52,195 bases of DNA from Pseudobacteroides sp035370245. GTDB lineage: Bacteria; Bacillota; Clostridia; Acetivibrionales; DSM-2933. The translations under genes were made by a program, and so were the position numbers. The notes under the pieces were generated by a model. The model had not been told where the DNA came from and did not search any database. It saw nothing but the letters and a program-made list of their open reading frames with translations. The stretch covers positions 1 through 52,195 of the forward strand of contig DAOOVO010000017.1 of NCBI GenBank assembly GCA_035370245.1. The letters run 5' to 3'. How positions within the stretch are numbered: position 1 is the stretch's first letter; the number at the start of each line of letters is the position of its first letter. Positions 45,639-52,195 of the stretch are shown here, one piece after another.

Positions 45639-45839
45639 ATGAAGTTCGGCATGAGAAAACCAAGTATTAGGAAAAGTATTGCAGCAAGAACGAGCTTAAA
45701 AAGATATATACGTCACAACTTAGGCGTAAAAGCTCCAAGAGGGTGGGGTTGGATTACAAATCCTAAAAAGGCCTTGTATAACAAGGTCTACCGAAAAACC
45801 ACGTTCAGTATATTTGATATTTTTAAGTTTTTTAAATGA
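45639..45839 (+). CDS. Small basic conserved protein
   Basis: 66 residues, start at ATG 45639 with AAGGAG at 45623-45628. It is very Lys/Arg-rich (MRKPSIRKSIAARTSLKRYIRHNLGVKAP), followed by WGWITNPKKALYNKVYRKTTF. Similar short proteins are common in Firmicutes mobile elements, by recollection only. No function is known. It starts 5 bp after the helicase stop and may belong to the same transcript. Confidence 0.55.
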   Translation: MKFGMRKPSIRKSIAARTSLKRYIRHNLGVKAPRGWGWITNPKKALYNKVYRKTTFSIFDIFKFFK

Positions 45840-45885
45840 AAATGACAATAATCCATATTGATAAAGATGAAATGGGGTGTACTAA

Positions 45886-46209
45886 ATGCTTGATAAAGCT
45901 ATTCGTATTGCAGCTAAAGCGCATGAAGGACAGATGGACAAGGCTGGGCAGCCATATATACTTCACCCGCTGCGGGTCATGTTTATGCGAAGGAATGAAA
46001 CTGAAAGAATTTGTGCAGTGTTACATGATGTTATTGAGGATTCAGATATTACTATTGAATATTTGAGAAAAGAAGGTTTTTCGGAAGAAGTTCTGAGTGC
46101 ATTAGATGCTCTGACAAAGCGCGAGAATGAAAACAATGATGATTTCATTGGCAGGGTTATTAAGAATAAAACAGCCTGTAAAGTAAAGAGGATTCAAATT
46201 CATCATTAA
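45886..46209 (+). pseudogene. C-terminally truncated RelA/SpoT-type HD hydrolase
   Basis: 107 codons. KAIRIAAKAHEGQMDKAGQPYILHPLRVM and AVLHDVIEDSDIT give the HD and ED motifs of bifunctional (p)ppGpp hydrolase-like or MESH1-like proteins, then LTKRENENNDDFIGRVIKNKTACKVK. In intact proteins this is followed by an LADL...N-M-D segment needed for metal binding; here it is replaced by a short out-of-frame tail and a stop. The truncation joins directly onto a second gene fragment. Confidence 0.7.
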
Positions 46210-46522
46210 TGAACGAGGTGTTGCCTCGATCATTGAGGATAGCTTATCATATGTTGATGGAATACTATGGGAAATAACTAAAGAGCATATTGATATTCTG
46301 GATGAACGTGAAGGTGTTAAGTATAACACTTACTTTAAAAAGAATGTTACTGTTACGAGTCTGGAACAAGCTGGAAGGCAGTACATAGCGCTTGTTTATA
46401 TAGCATCAAATAATAGACCCGGGAAACCAAGACCAGGCTATTTAGAACGAGTTATTGAAGGGGCACGGGAAAACGGAATAGATAACGATTATATTCAAAC
46501 TCTGAAACAGTGCTGGGAATAA
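46187..46522 (+). pseudogene. 3' half of a gamma-glutamylcyclotransferase-like gene
   Basis: An open frame (frame 2) from about 46187 to a TAA at 46520-46522 encodes FIINERGVASIIEDSLSY, YVDGILWEITKEHIDILDEREG, VTVTSLEQAGRQYIALVYIAS and GYLERVIEGARENGI. This matches the C-terminal part of GGCT/AIG2-like proteins. The N-terminal half with the Y-G-S-N substrate loop is missing. There is no start codon with a ribosome site. Confidence 0.65.
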
Positions 46523-46599
46523 ATATTTTTTTGGTGCAAAGAGCGAAATTAACAATGAAAAAACATAGTTTTTATTAGTTTTTATATCAAATATCAAAA

Positions 46600-46642
46600 A
46601 AATAACCAGAGCTTTTCGATGAAGAAAATGCTCTGTTTATTT
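46600..46642. terminator. Bidirectional terminator between convergent units
   Basis: CAGAGC (46607-46612) and GCTCTG (46630-46635) with TTTTC/GAAAA inner pairing form a stem flanked by AAATAA and TTTATTT, so U-runs exist on both strands. The hairpin overlaps the last bases of the minus-strand ImmA/IrrE gene. Confidence 0.65.
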
Positions 46643-47149
46643 CTTTAAAAAATCGGATTTCGGATCATAAACTGTTCTAAATTGGTATCCCCGGGCATTC
46701 ATAGAAGCCATTTTTAGGGCGATTAAATTTATGTCGGTATAAAGTATCCGTGCGATTTGTTCAATATCGTAACCTTCATGTGCATAAGAAAAAATAGCAT
46801 CATCCGGTAGAAGAATCTCAGATGCGAATAGATTAGCTTCATATTCAGGACGGCTTTTCATATCGTATAGCACAAATTCTTGTAAGCATACCCTCCTGGC
46901 CAAATCCCTATGTAATAAGTCGTGCCCTAATTCATGAGCACAGACCAACTTTTTTATGTAGTCATCAAGTTTTTCATTGATGACTGCAAAACGGTTCCGT
47001 TTAAGATATTTGTACATTCCTTTGAGATGACCTAAATCAGCGTAAAAAACTTCAACTCCAATAGATTTACATAATTCAAAAGGGTTTCTGGTCTTGTACC
47101 GTGTGATTAAATCGGAAGCAACAGATTGAATATAGTCTTTGTTCGGCAT
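46637..47149 (-). CDS. ImmA/IrrE family metallopeptidase
   Basis: 170 residues. The zinc-binding motif HELGHDLLH lies at about residues 92-100, with the third ligand in SRPEYEANLFASEILLP. Such proteins cleave XRE repressors after DNA damage or quorum signals and free the element for excision (ImmA of ICEBs1). The XRE gene lies directly upstream on the same strand but is separated by operator box 5, so the protease has its own boxed promoter. The ribosome site is GGGGGTG. Confidence 0.9.
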   Translation of the reverse strand: MPNKDYIQSVASDLITRYKTRNPFELCKSIGVEVFYADLGHLKGMYKYLKRNRFAVINEKLDDYIKKLVCAHELGHDLLHRDLARRVCLQEFVLYDMKSRPEYEANLFASEILLPDDAIFSYAHEGYDIEQIARILYTDINLIALKMASMNARGYQFRTVYDPKSDFLKK

Positions 47150-47176
47150 ACGTGATTCACCCCCTTTAGTATCCTC

Positions 47177-47210
47177 ATTATACCAAATAATGTGTACGAT
47201 AAAACGGACA
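47177..47210 (-). promoter_or_regulatory. Shared operator/promoter box 5, upstream of the ImmA/IrrE gene
   Basis: On the minus strand TGTCCG TTTTAT CGTACA (47210-47193), then 10 bp, then TATAAT (47182-47177) with TGG before it. It begins 6 bp after the XRE stop and leads to ATG 47149 about 28 bp downstream. It is the most symmetric of the five copies. Confidence 0.75.
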
Positions 47211-47215
47211 GCAAT

Positions 47216-47632
47216 TTATTCGATAGACTCTTTGTTATACTTCTTAGGGGTATATTTCTTATTATTGTCCTTGGCTCTCCAGTACATCTCAGTGATAGCT
47301 CTAAAAACTTTGTCTTTATCTTCTTCATTCAATTCCCCACCGGCAAAAAGGCCCCCTATCTCATCAACTAATTTTTGAGCATCTTTTTTGCCACGAGTGC
47401 CGTATTTTTCAGATGCTTCCTGAATAAAATTATCTTCTTCTTTCATCAGTTCTTCTATTGTGGTATTCAATGCCTTGCAGAGCTTATTCAAAATCGCTAC
47501 GTCTTTGGGGTATCTTTGGTTGCTCTCATAATTTTGAATAGATCGTAAGGAAAGCCCTGCTTTATTTGCTAATTCTTGTTGACTCATTCCTGCCGAAGTT
47601 CTCAGTTCTTTAATTTTATCACCAAACAACAT
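47216..47632 (-). CDS. XRE-family repressor (ImmR-like)
   Basis: 138 residues. The N-terminal helix-turn-helix (KIKELRTSAGMSQQELANKAGLSLRSIQNYE) is followed by a dimerisation helix and a charged tail (EDNFIQEASEKYGTRGKKDAQKLVDEIGGLFAGG). It is divergent from the gene at 47822. With the ImmA/IrrE protein downstream it forms a repressor/antirepressor-protease pair as in ICEs and phages. The ribosome site is GGAAGGAG. Its binding boxes are described in the divergent region. Confidence 0.88.
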   Translation of the reverse strand: MLFGDKIKELRTSAGMSQQELANKAGLSLRSIQNYESNQRYPKDVAILNKLCKALNTTIEELMKEEDNFIQEASEKYGTRGKKDAQKLVDEIGGLFAGGELNEEDKDKVFRAITEMYWRAKDNNKKYTPKKYNKESIE

Positions 47633-47671
47633 GATATTGGCTCCTTCCTAAGCAATGCGTTTTTATATGCT

Positions 47672-47758
47672 CGATATGCAACATCGTACACAATAATTCT
47701 ATTGACAAACGAAAATATGTTCGTGTATAATTTGGATATACGATATGCAACTTCGTTC
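47672..47758. promoter_or_regulatory. Divergent operator region with three ACGA/TCGT boxes
   Basis: Two near-identical boxes, CGATATGCAACATCGTAC (47672-47689) and CGATATGCAACTTCGTTC (47741-47758), flank a perfect inverted repeat ACGAA AATATG TTCGT (47709-47724). The central one lies inside the promoter spacer of the rightward gene; the outer ones lie near the leftward XRE promoter and at the rightward start site. This is the layout of a lysogeny-type switch. The central box also resembles the Gram-positive LexA box with one mismatch. Confidence 0.65.
47702..47731 (+). promoter_or_regulatory. Sigma-A promoter for the ArpU-like gene
   Basis: TTGACA (47702-47707) and TATAAT (47726-47731), both consensus, separated by 18 bp. 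An inverted repeat operator fills the spacer, so a repressor bound there would block polymerase. Confidence 0.8.
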
Positions 47759-47821
47759 GTTATATATGTTACACTTGATTGAAACAGATGTCAATATGAA
47801 AATTAAGGAAGGACAGATGCT

Positions 47822-48400
47822 ATGCGTAAAGAGAGCAAAGTAATGAAACAATGCGCACTAATGTATAAAGGATTAAATATAGAGCGCACTACGGTTCTAC
47901 ATAAAACAAAACTGCTTCTTAAAATATATCGTCCGGTCGTGTGGTCAACATCAAATAGAGTTTTTCAAATATGTGAGAGTGCCGAGTGTTATTACAGCAA
48001 AAACTTGGAGAATGCGTTGGAGTACCTAGCTAATTTTGCGCCTGAAACAGAACAAGATAAGTTTTCAGACAATGTAAGGTCTTTATTTGAAACACAATGG
48101 CTCATTTCATTGATTGATTCCACAATGAATAAAATTTATGAATATCCTGATAACGGGAAGCTGTATCATGAAATATTAAGTAAGCAATATCTAACGGTTT
48201 CCAAATACTCAGAGCAGGAAATGCTTGAATTATTAAATATGGAGCGTAGTACATATTACGATAAAAAACGGGAAGCGATTGATTTATTCGCTATTTGCCT
48301 TTGGGGCTATACAATTCCATCAATGAGAGGAATTTTTGCTGCAATCGAAGGAGAAAGTGAGATACCGAGCTTTTTTGCTGTTTGGACAACCCCGACTTAA
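47822..48400 (+). CDS. ArpU-like phage/ICE regulatory protein
   Basis: 192 residues. The C-terminal segment MLELLNMERSTYYDKKREAIDLFAICLWGYTIPSM resembles the region-4-like helix-turn-helix of ArpU/DUF1492 late regulators in Gram-positive phages and ICEs. The N-terminal two-thirds is helical. The promoter is a strong, operator-controlled one facing away from the XRE gene. The stop lies inside an array of 11-bp repeats. Assignment rests on recalled motif shape. Confidence 0.55.
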   Translation: MRKESKVMKQCALMYKGLNIERTTVLHKTKLLLKIYRPVVWSTSNRVFQICESAECYYSKNLENALEYLANFAPETEQDKFSDNVRSLFETQWLISLIDSTMNKIYEYPDNGKLYHEILSKQYLTVSKYSEQEMLELLNMERSTYYDKKREAIDLFAICLWGYTIPSMRGIFAAIEGESEIPSFFAVWTTPT

Positions 48401-48440
48401 TCCCGACAAAGTCCCGATTAATTCCCTACTGCTTTCCGAC
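48391..48440 (+). repeat. Five 11-bp phased CCCGAC repeats
   Basis: CCCGAC (48391), CCCGAC (48402), CCCGAT (48413), CCCTAC (48424) and TCCGAC (48435) recur at exactly 11-bp steps, about one helical turn. The array overlaps the end of the ArpU-like gene. Such phased iterons are protein-binding arrays. The remaining sequence to 48705 shows no gene or clear motif. Confidence 0.7.
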
Positions 48441-48717
48441 TTCCAACATGTTACACTGTCTATGCTGGTGAATTATAGCATAAATTAACTTGATAGTATA
48501 GGAATTTGCATTTTAGCCTTTGGTCTTAGTAGGTAAAAAATACATGTCAGAGAAATAAAATTGTTGATTGGATTGCAAAATTTGTATAAAATGAAGTGGA
48601 ATATATGGATAGAAGGCGGGTTATAGTTTTTAAGAATAAAAGTGATAACATGTCCTTTGCCAAATTATTTAAGGGAAAAAGCTTTGATTTTACAACATTA
48701 AATAATGTGACACGACG

Positions 48718-48741
48718 TGTAACCCTAATGTAATTTTATAA
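48718..48741 (+). repeat. Left copy of a 24-bp terminal-type direct repeat
   Basis: The 24 bases beginning TGTAACCCTA match 52023-52046 at 21 of 24 positions in the same orientation. A related 19-bp site lies in inverted orientation at 48746-48764. These are likely transposase binding sites. Confidence 0.65.
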
Positions 48742-48794
48742 TAAATTCCCACTTTTCAATAGGGTTATTTTTTTGTATTATATTTTAAAGAATT

Positions 48795-49373
48795 ATGATG
48801 CAGATATTTTTTACATTAAAGGAAGGATTAGAATCATACTTGAAATCAGGTAAAAAATATGATTTTCCGTCTCCTGAAATCAGAAGGTGCCATAGATGCA
48901 ATAAGTTTGTAGAATTTAAAAAACACGGCTTTTACGAAAGATACTTGGTAACTACTGAATACTCAGGTCAGATTGTAATCAGACGATATATTTGCCCGAT
49001 ATGTGGGTGTACAATATCATATATTCCAGATGTCTGTATGCCGGGTTTTGTTTTCTCAACAGAGCTAATATTTCAGGCTCTATACGCATATTTTAAAATA
49101 ATCAGCTATTCAGCCAAAGAATTGTCACGTCAACTCGTAAAATATTATAGAGCACGCCTTATATCCAAAACAACTGCTATTAGTGCTACTCTAAGAGAAA
49201 TCCTTCCACATGCAAGGTTACCTGACAAAAGTTTATCCATTGAAGAAAAAACAAGGATGGTTTTACTGCTGATAAAATCATCAAAAATTAACATAAACGA
49301 TATCTCACATCGTTTTTATGATATATCAGGTAAAGCCATCCTACAAAAAAATTCACTTTATAATAGCATATAA
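48795..49373 (+). CDS. DUF6431 zinc-ribbon protein (transposon accessory)
   Basis: 192 residues. Two CxxC pairs (CHRC near residue 33 and CPICGC near 72) form a zinc ribbon, followed by VCMPGFVFSTELIFQALYAYFKIISYSAKELSRQL, the pattern of DUF6431. The rest is helical. DUF6431 genes usually accompany transposase/ExeA-like pairs, as here, but the role is unknown. The C-terminus is short of hydrophobic core residues and could be shortened, as the last residues do not end in an obvious domain. No good ribosome site is visible. Confidence 0.7.
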   Translation: MMQIFFTLKEGLESYLKSGKKYDFPSPEIRRCHRCNKFVEFKKHGFYERYLVTTEYSGQIVIRRYICPICGCTISYIPDVCMPGFVFSTELIFQALYAYFKIISYSAKELSRQLVKYYRARLISKTTAISATLREILPHARLPDKSLSIEEKTRMVLLLIKSSKININDISHRFYDISGKAILQKNSLYNSI

Positions 49374-49508
49374 TTTCCCTATAGAAAATACTAAAATGTA
49401 AAAAAGTTCAGCAACAGCCTTTTTTCCTTCATTTGAGTTGTTATAGCATGTTAACATATTGTTATGACCGGTCAAATCTACACAAGGATTTTAGGAGGCT
49501 TTGTTTAC

Positions 49509-50858
49509 ATGCTTAACGATAGTGTTAGAAATGCTATTGCATTAAAAAGATTTTCACTTATTAGTCCTGTAATAAATAGACAGGTAGATAACAATATGCA
49601 ATATTATATACGCGTAACAAAAGAACCGATTGAAATGCCTTATTATGGTATGAGAAGATATTCACCAAAGACACTAGAATCATGGTACTGTGATTATCTA
49701 AAAAAAGGTATTGATGGATTAAAACCTTCTTCCCGAGGAGATAAAGGAAAATACAGAGTAATACCTGAACAACTATCTGAAAAGATAATAGATATGCGAA
49801 TTAAGTACCCAAAAGCACCGGGCTCAGTCATATATGAAATGCTATTAAAAGATAGGGTATTTGAGCATAATGATATATCTATGTCCAGCTTTTATAGATT
49901 CTTAAGGACAATTCCCCAACAGATTAAGGAAAAAGATGCTGAAGTTGCTGAATTAAAAAGATTTTCACACCAATATATAAATGAGCTTTGGCAAACTGAT
50001 TTAGCATATGGCCCATATATTTATAACGGTAATAAAAGAAAAGCTACATATTTACTTGCAATTATCGATGATGCAGCTAGATTTGTGCCTCATGCCCAAT
50101 TTTATTTCTCTCAAGGTTTTGAGTCTTTGAGGCATTTATTTAAAGAAGCAGTTATGAAAAAGGGTGTACCTACGTTATTATACACAGATAATGGGAGAAT
50201 TTATCGATCACAACAATTTGAATATATATGTGCTTCTATAGGATGTACACTAATTCATGCAAAGCCATTTGCCGCAAACTCCAAAGGCAAAATTGAGAGA
50301 TTTTTCCTTAGTGTAAGGCAGAGGTTCTTATCACGAATTGAGACAGATAAAATTAAAGATATTGATGAACTAAACAGGAAGTTTTGGGCTTGGCTTGATA
50401 CGGAATATCATAAAAAACCACACAGTAGCCTTGATGGGGTGACTCCTCTTGAGTATTACATGTCTCAAATTGATAGAGTAAAACTAATTGAGAACCCTGA
50501 AATTCTAACTGAAAAGTTTTTTTACAGAGTTAAAAGAAAGATAAAGCATGATGCCACTTTTACAATAGATAAAATACTTTTTGAAACAGACCCGAAATTT
50601 GCATCTTGTGAGATGGAAGTTAGATATGAACCTGAATGGTTGGATCAGGAAGGAAAAAATGTTTTAATTTTTAAAGATGATAAAAAGGTTGGTGAGGCGA
50701 GACAGGTAAACTTCCATGAAAATGCACATGTTAAACGCAAAGGCAGTAAAAGTATCAGCTTTCCGAAGGATGAAATACCTTTAGAATTTAAGGAATCTGA
50801 AAAGTCTTTTCAAACTATATCATTTGTCGATATGGAGGATGAGGTAAAAAATGTTTAA
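49509..50858 (+). CDS. DDE (rve) transposase
   Basis: 449 residues from ATG 49509 with AGGAGG at 49493-49498; an upstream in-frame ATG at 49464 is less likely. An N-terminal helix-turn-helix region (YSPKTLESWYCDYLKKGIDGL) binds ends. The RNase H-like core shows D in LWQTDLAYG, D in LLYTDNGRIYRS and E in SKGKIERFFLSVRQ, the DDE triad. A Mu/TnsB-type beta-barrel C-terminus follows. It overlaps the ATPase gene by 8 bp, so both are made together. Confidence 0.88.
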   Translation: MLNDSVRNAIALKRFSLISPVINRQVDNNMQYYIRVTKEPIEMPYYGMRRYSPKTLESWYCDYLKKGIDGLKPSSRGDKGKYRVIPEQLSEKIIDMRIKYPKAPGSVIYEMLLKDRVFEHNDISMSSFYRFLRTIPQQIKEKDAEVAELKRFSHQYINELWQTDLAYGPYIYNGNKRKATYLLAIIDDAARFVPHAQFYFSQGFESLRHLFKEAVMKKGVPTLLYTDNGRIYRSQQFEYICASIGCTLIHAKPFAANSKGKIERFFLSVRQRFLSRIETDKIKDIDELNRKFWAWLDTEYHKKPHSSLDGVTPLEYYMSQIDRVKLIENPEILTEKFFYRVKRKIKHDATFTIDKILFETDPKFASCEMEVRYEPEWLDQEGKNVLIFKDDKKVGEARQVNFHENAHVKRKGSKSISFPKDEIPLEFKESEKSFQTISFVDMEDEVKNV

Positions 50859-51651
50859 AAGTTATTATGGATTAAAATTTAACCCCTTTGAGAAATCAAT
50901 TGATATTACAAATATATATGAAAGTCGTGATATTAAAGAGTTGGGGGCAAGATTCAAGTACATACTTAATACCCGGGGAATATTTTTATTGACAGGTGAA
51001 CCCGGTACTGGAAAATCAACATCTCTAAGAAAATTTGCATCTTCATTGAACCCCAGCCTCTACAAAGTATGCTATTTTCCATTATCAACAGTTACAGTTA
51101 TGGATTTTTACAGAGGTCTTTTGTTTGAACTTGGAGAAATGCCATCATGTAAAAAGGTTACTATGTTTAAGCAGATTCAAGAGTCAATCATGTCTTTGTA
51201 TCATGAACAGAAAGTCCTGCCTGTTATTATATTGGATGAAGTACAAATGCTTTCAAATAGTATACTCGAGGAATTAAGGCTACTATTCAATTTTAAAATG
51301 GATTCAGAAAACCCATATATACTGATACTTTCAGGACAGTCTACACTGAAGAATAAGCTGCAGTTATCAATTAACACTCCTCTTAGGCAAAGAATATCTA
51401 TTAAGCATGCTATGCAAGGAATAGAAAAAGAAGAGTTACATGGATACATATCATCTTTACTTAATTCTGCCGGAAATACCAATGATATATTTACACCTCA
51501 AGCAGTTGAAGTTATATATTCTCTCTCAAAAGGAGTACCAAGAATTATTAACAATATAGTTACTGCTAGTCTGATGTATGGTTGTGCAACTAAGAAAGAC
51601 TGTATTGATGAAGAGGCTGTATATCAAGGTCAAAAAGACTTTGAAATTTAA
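50851..51651 (+). CDS. ExeA/TniB-like AAA ATPase
   Basis: 266 residues. YYGLKFNPFEKS is the characteristic opening of ExeA-family ATPases. Walker A GEPGTGKST is at about 49-57, Walker B VIILDEVQML at about 125-134, and sensor LILSGQSTLKNKL follows. The C-terminal helices contain KGVPRIINNIVTASLMYG, the sensor 2 region. It should select targets and activate the transposase in the manner of TnsC, TniB or IstB. Confidence 0.88.
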   Translation: MFKSYYGLKFNPFEKSIDITNIYESRDIKELGARFKYILNTRGIFLLTGEPGTGKSTSLRKFASSLNPSLYKVCYFPLSTVTVMDFYRGLLFELGEMPSCKKVTMFKQIQESIMSLYHEQKVLPVIILDEVQMLSNSILEELRLLFNFKMDSENPYILILSGQSTLKNKLQLSINTPLRQRISIKHAMQGIEKEELHGYISSLLNSAGNTNDIFTPQAVEVIYSLSKGVPRIINNIVTASLMYGCATKKDCIDEEAVYQGQKDFEI

Positions 51652-51950
51652 TGGAGGATCGAAAATGGTACAAAAAAAGTGTTGAGAAGTACGAAAACAG
51701 TATAATTAAAAACCCTACAACAATAAAGTTGCTGGCCGAGCAGATAAAGCTCGCCAGCGACGCCTATATCTCAAAACAAATTAATGAAAAAACATTTCGT
51801 GATACGATATATCACTTTGCCAAATACCATGGGAGCAAATTATTTTATATTAACGGAAGCATAAATCCCACAGTAATAAATCGTATAGGCAAAAAACGAT
51901 TAGAACTCATAAAAGTCATGCTTGATGGTTTCCAAACTTCACTTTTCTAA
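51651..51950 (+). CDS. Small transposon accessory protein
   Basis: 99 residues beginning at an ATG that overlaps the ATPase stop (TAATG). Helical, with KNPTTIKLLAEQIKLASDAYISKQINEKTFRDTIYHFAKYHG and IGKKRLELIKVMLDGFQ. It ends two bases into the terminator stem. Similar small proteins follow these ATPases in other Clostridia by recollection; the function is not known. Confidence 0.65.
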   Translation: MEDRKWYKKSVEKYENSIIKNPTTIKLLAEQIKLASDAYISKQINEKTFRDTIYHFAKYHGSKLFYINGSINPTVINRIGKKRLELIKVMLDGFQTSLF

Positions 51951-51977
51951 GCAGTTTATCACTGCTTATTTTTTTAT
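51949..51977 (+). terminator. Rho-independent terminator of the transposon operon
   Basis: AAGCAGT (51949-51955) and ACTGCTT (51961-51967) form a perfect 7-bp stem with a TTATC loop, followed by ATTTTTTTAT. Confidence 0.8.
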
Positions 51978-52002
51978 CATAATTTAAATATCTTTGCAAT
52001 AC

Positions 52003-52134
52003 ATAATATTACATATGAGAAATGTAACCCTACTGTAATTTGAGAAACTAACTTTTGATACCTGAATTAAAGTGAGAAAACATGCACTGATTACCTAGAT
52101 TTATTTGAGAATTTAACCTAGATTAATATGAGAA
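52003..52134 (+). repeat. Right-end array of 19-bp transposase-type sites
   Basis: Four clear direct copies of ACCTAGATTAATNTGAGAA end at TGAGAA positions 52041, 52073, 52106 and 52129. A fifth, weak copy ends at 52016. Spacings are 25, 32, 33 and 23 bp. The first clear copy lies in the 24-bp repeat shared with the left end (52023-52046). Arrays of several sites at one end are typical of Tn7-like elements. Confidence 0.7.
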
Positions 52135-52195
52135 TTCACAATAACAGAAGAAGAAAAGAAAGACAAGAATATATTTAAGCAGATAATAGAAGAGA

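Larger units (their letters stand above)
48706..52140 (+). mobile_element. Transposon with DDE transposase, ExeA/TniB-like ATPase and two accessory genes
   Basis: Four co-directional genes (zinc-ribbon DUF6431 protein, DDE transposase, AAA ATPase, small protein) lie between arrayed repeats. Proposed termini are TGTGA at 48706 and TCACA ending at 52140. The right side has four clear 19-bp direct sites; the left has a partly inverted copy near 48746-48764. AATAA precedes the left end and partly recurs on the right, so a 5-bp duplication is possible but not exact. The true outer ends could differ, and right-side sequence past 52195 is not seen. The layout recalls Tn7/IS21-like transposase plus ATPase systems. 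Confidence 0.6.

Noticed and set aside
47709..47724. Calling the central inverted repeat a LexA box
   Set aside because: It differs from the Gram-positive consensus at one core position and fits the ACGA/TCGT motif of the flanking boxes, so an XRE operator is the simpler reading.
48701..52145. An exact target-site duplication for the transposon
   Set aside because: AATAA on the left and ATAAC on the right of the proposed ends do not match when symmetric TGTGA/TCACA termini are used; the duplication works only with a shifted end.
1..52195. CRISPR array, tRNA or rRNA genes
   Set aside because: No regularly spaced long repeats, cloverleaf or rRNA motifs were recognised by reading; the only phased arrays are short (11-bp and about 30-bp spacing).

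Overview
The window is a low-GC Firmicutes (Clostridia-type) sequence with strong purine-rich ribosome binding sites, tightly packed operons and occasional GTG or TTG starts. No rRNA, tRNA or CRISPR array is visible. It looks like the cargo end of an integrative conjugative element (ICE) or related mobile island. At the left (1-3100) lie backbone-type genes: a membrane-anchored C39-like peptidase, a small membrane protein, a MinD/ParA-like protein with a degenerate P-loop, and two helix-turn-helix proteins. At the right (46600-48400) lie a divergent regulator block (XRE repressor, ImmA/IrrE metallopeptidase) and an ArpU-like phage/ICE regulator. Between them sits about 43 kb of mostly anti-phage and nucleic-acid-processing cargo.

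Region by region: 3113-17141 is a complete type 1 BREX operon in canonical order (brxA, brxB, brxC, pglX, pglZ, brxL), with an extra DUF3644/HEPN-like gene between pglX and pglZ. 17187-24304 carries three further proteins with HEPN-type RX4-5H signatures, followed by an McrBC-type modification-dependent restriction pair whose McrB has PUA/EVE-like reader modules. 24312-28200 holds a WYL-domain regulator of the BrxR/CapW type, two poorly known proteins (one DUF429), an XRE protein, a diguanylate cyclase and a small membrane protein. 28276-30816 is a DUF4139 protein plus an ADP-ribosylglycohydrolase. 30913-37409 is an AddB-like/AddA-like helicase-nuclease pair. 37453-45839 is a long co-directional run: HD-domain protein, small unknown, DEDD exonuclease, DUF6361 protein, phospholipase D-like protein, large SF2 helicase and a small basic protein. 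The last three large genes overlap or abut and are the best candidate for an undescribed defence module. 45886-46522 is a scar joining a truncated HD hydrolase to the 3' half of a gamma-glutamylcyclotransferase gene. 48706 to about 52140 is a transposon with a DDE transposase, an ExeA/TniB-like ATPase and accessory genes, with arrayed terminal sites.

The most striking non-coding signal is an 18-bp imperfect dyad (consensus TGTCCGTTTTATYGKACA) followed, always after exactly 10 bp, by a TATAAT-like -10 hexamer. It occurs five times: upstream of the BREX operon, the WYL regulator, the DUF4139/ADP-ribosylglycohydrolase pair, the HD-to-helicase run and, on the minus strand, the ImmA/IrrE gene. This suggests one regulator, most plausibly the WYL protein, coordinates several otherwise separate modules as a single defence regulon. 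All calls come from reading the sequence and translations; no database search was run.
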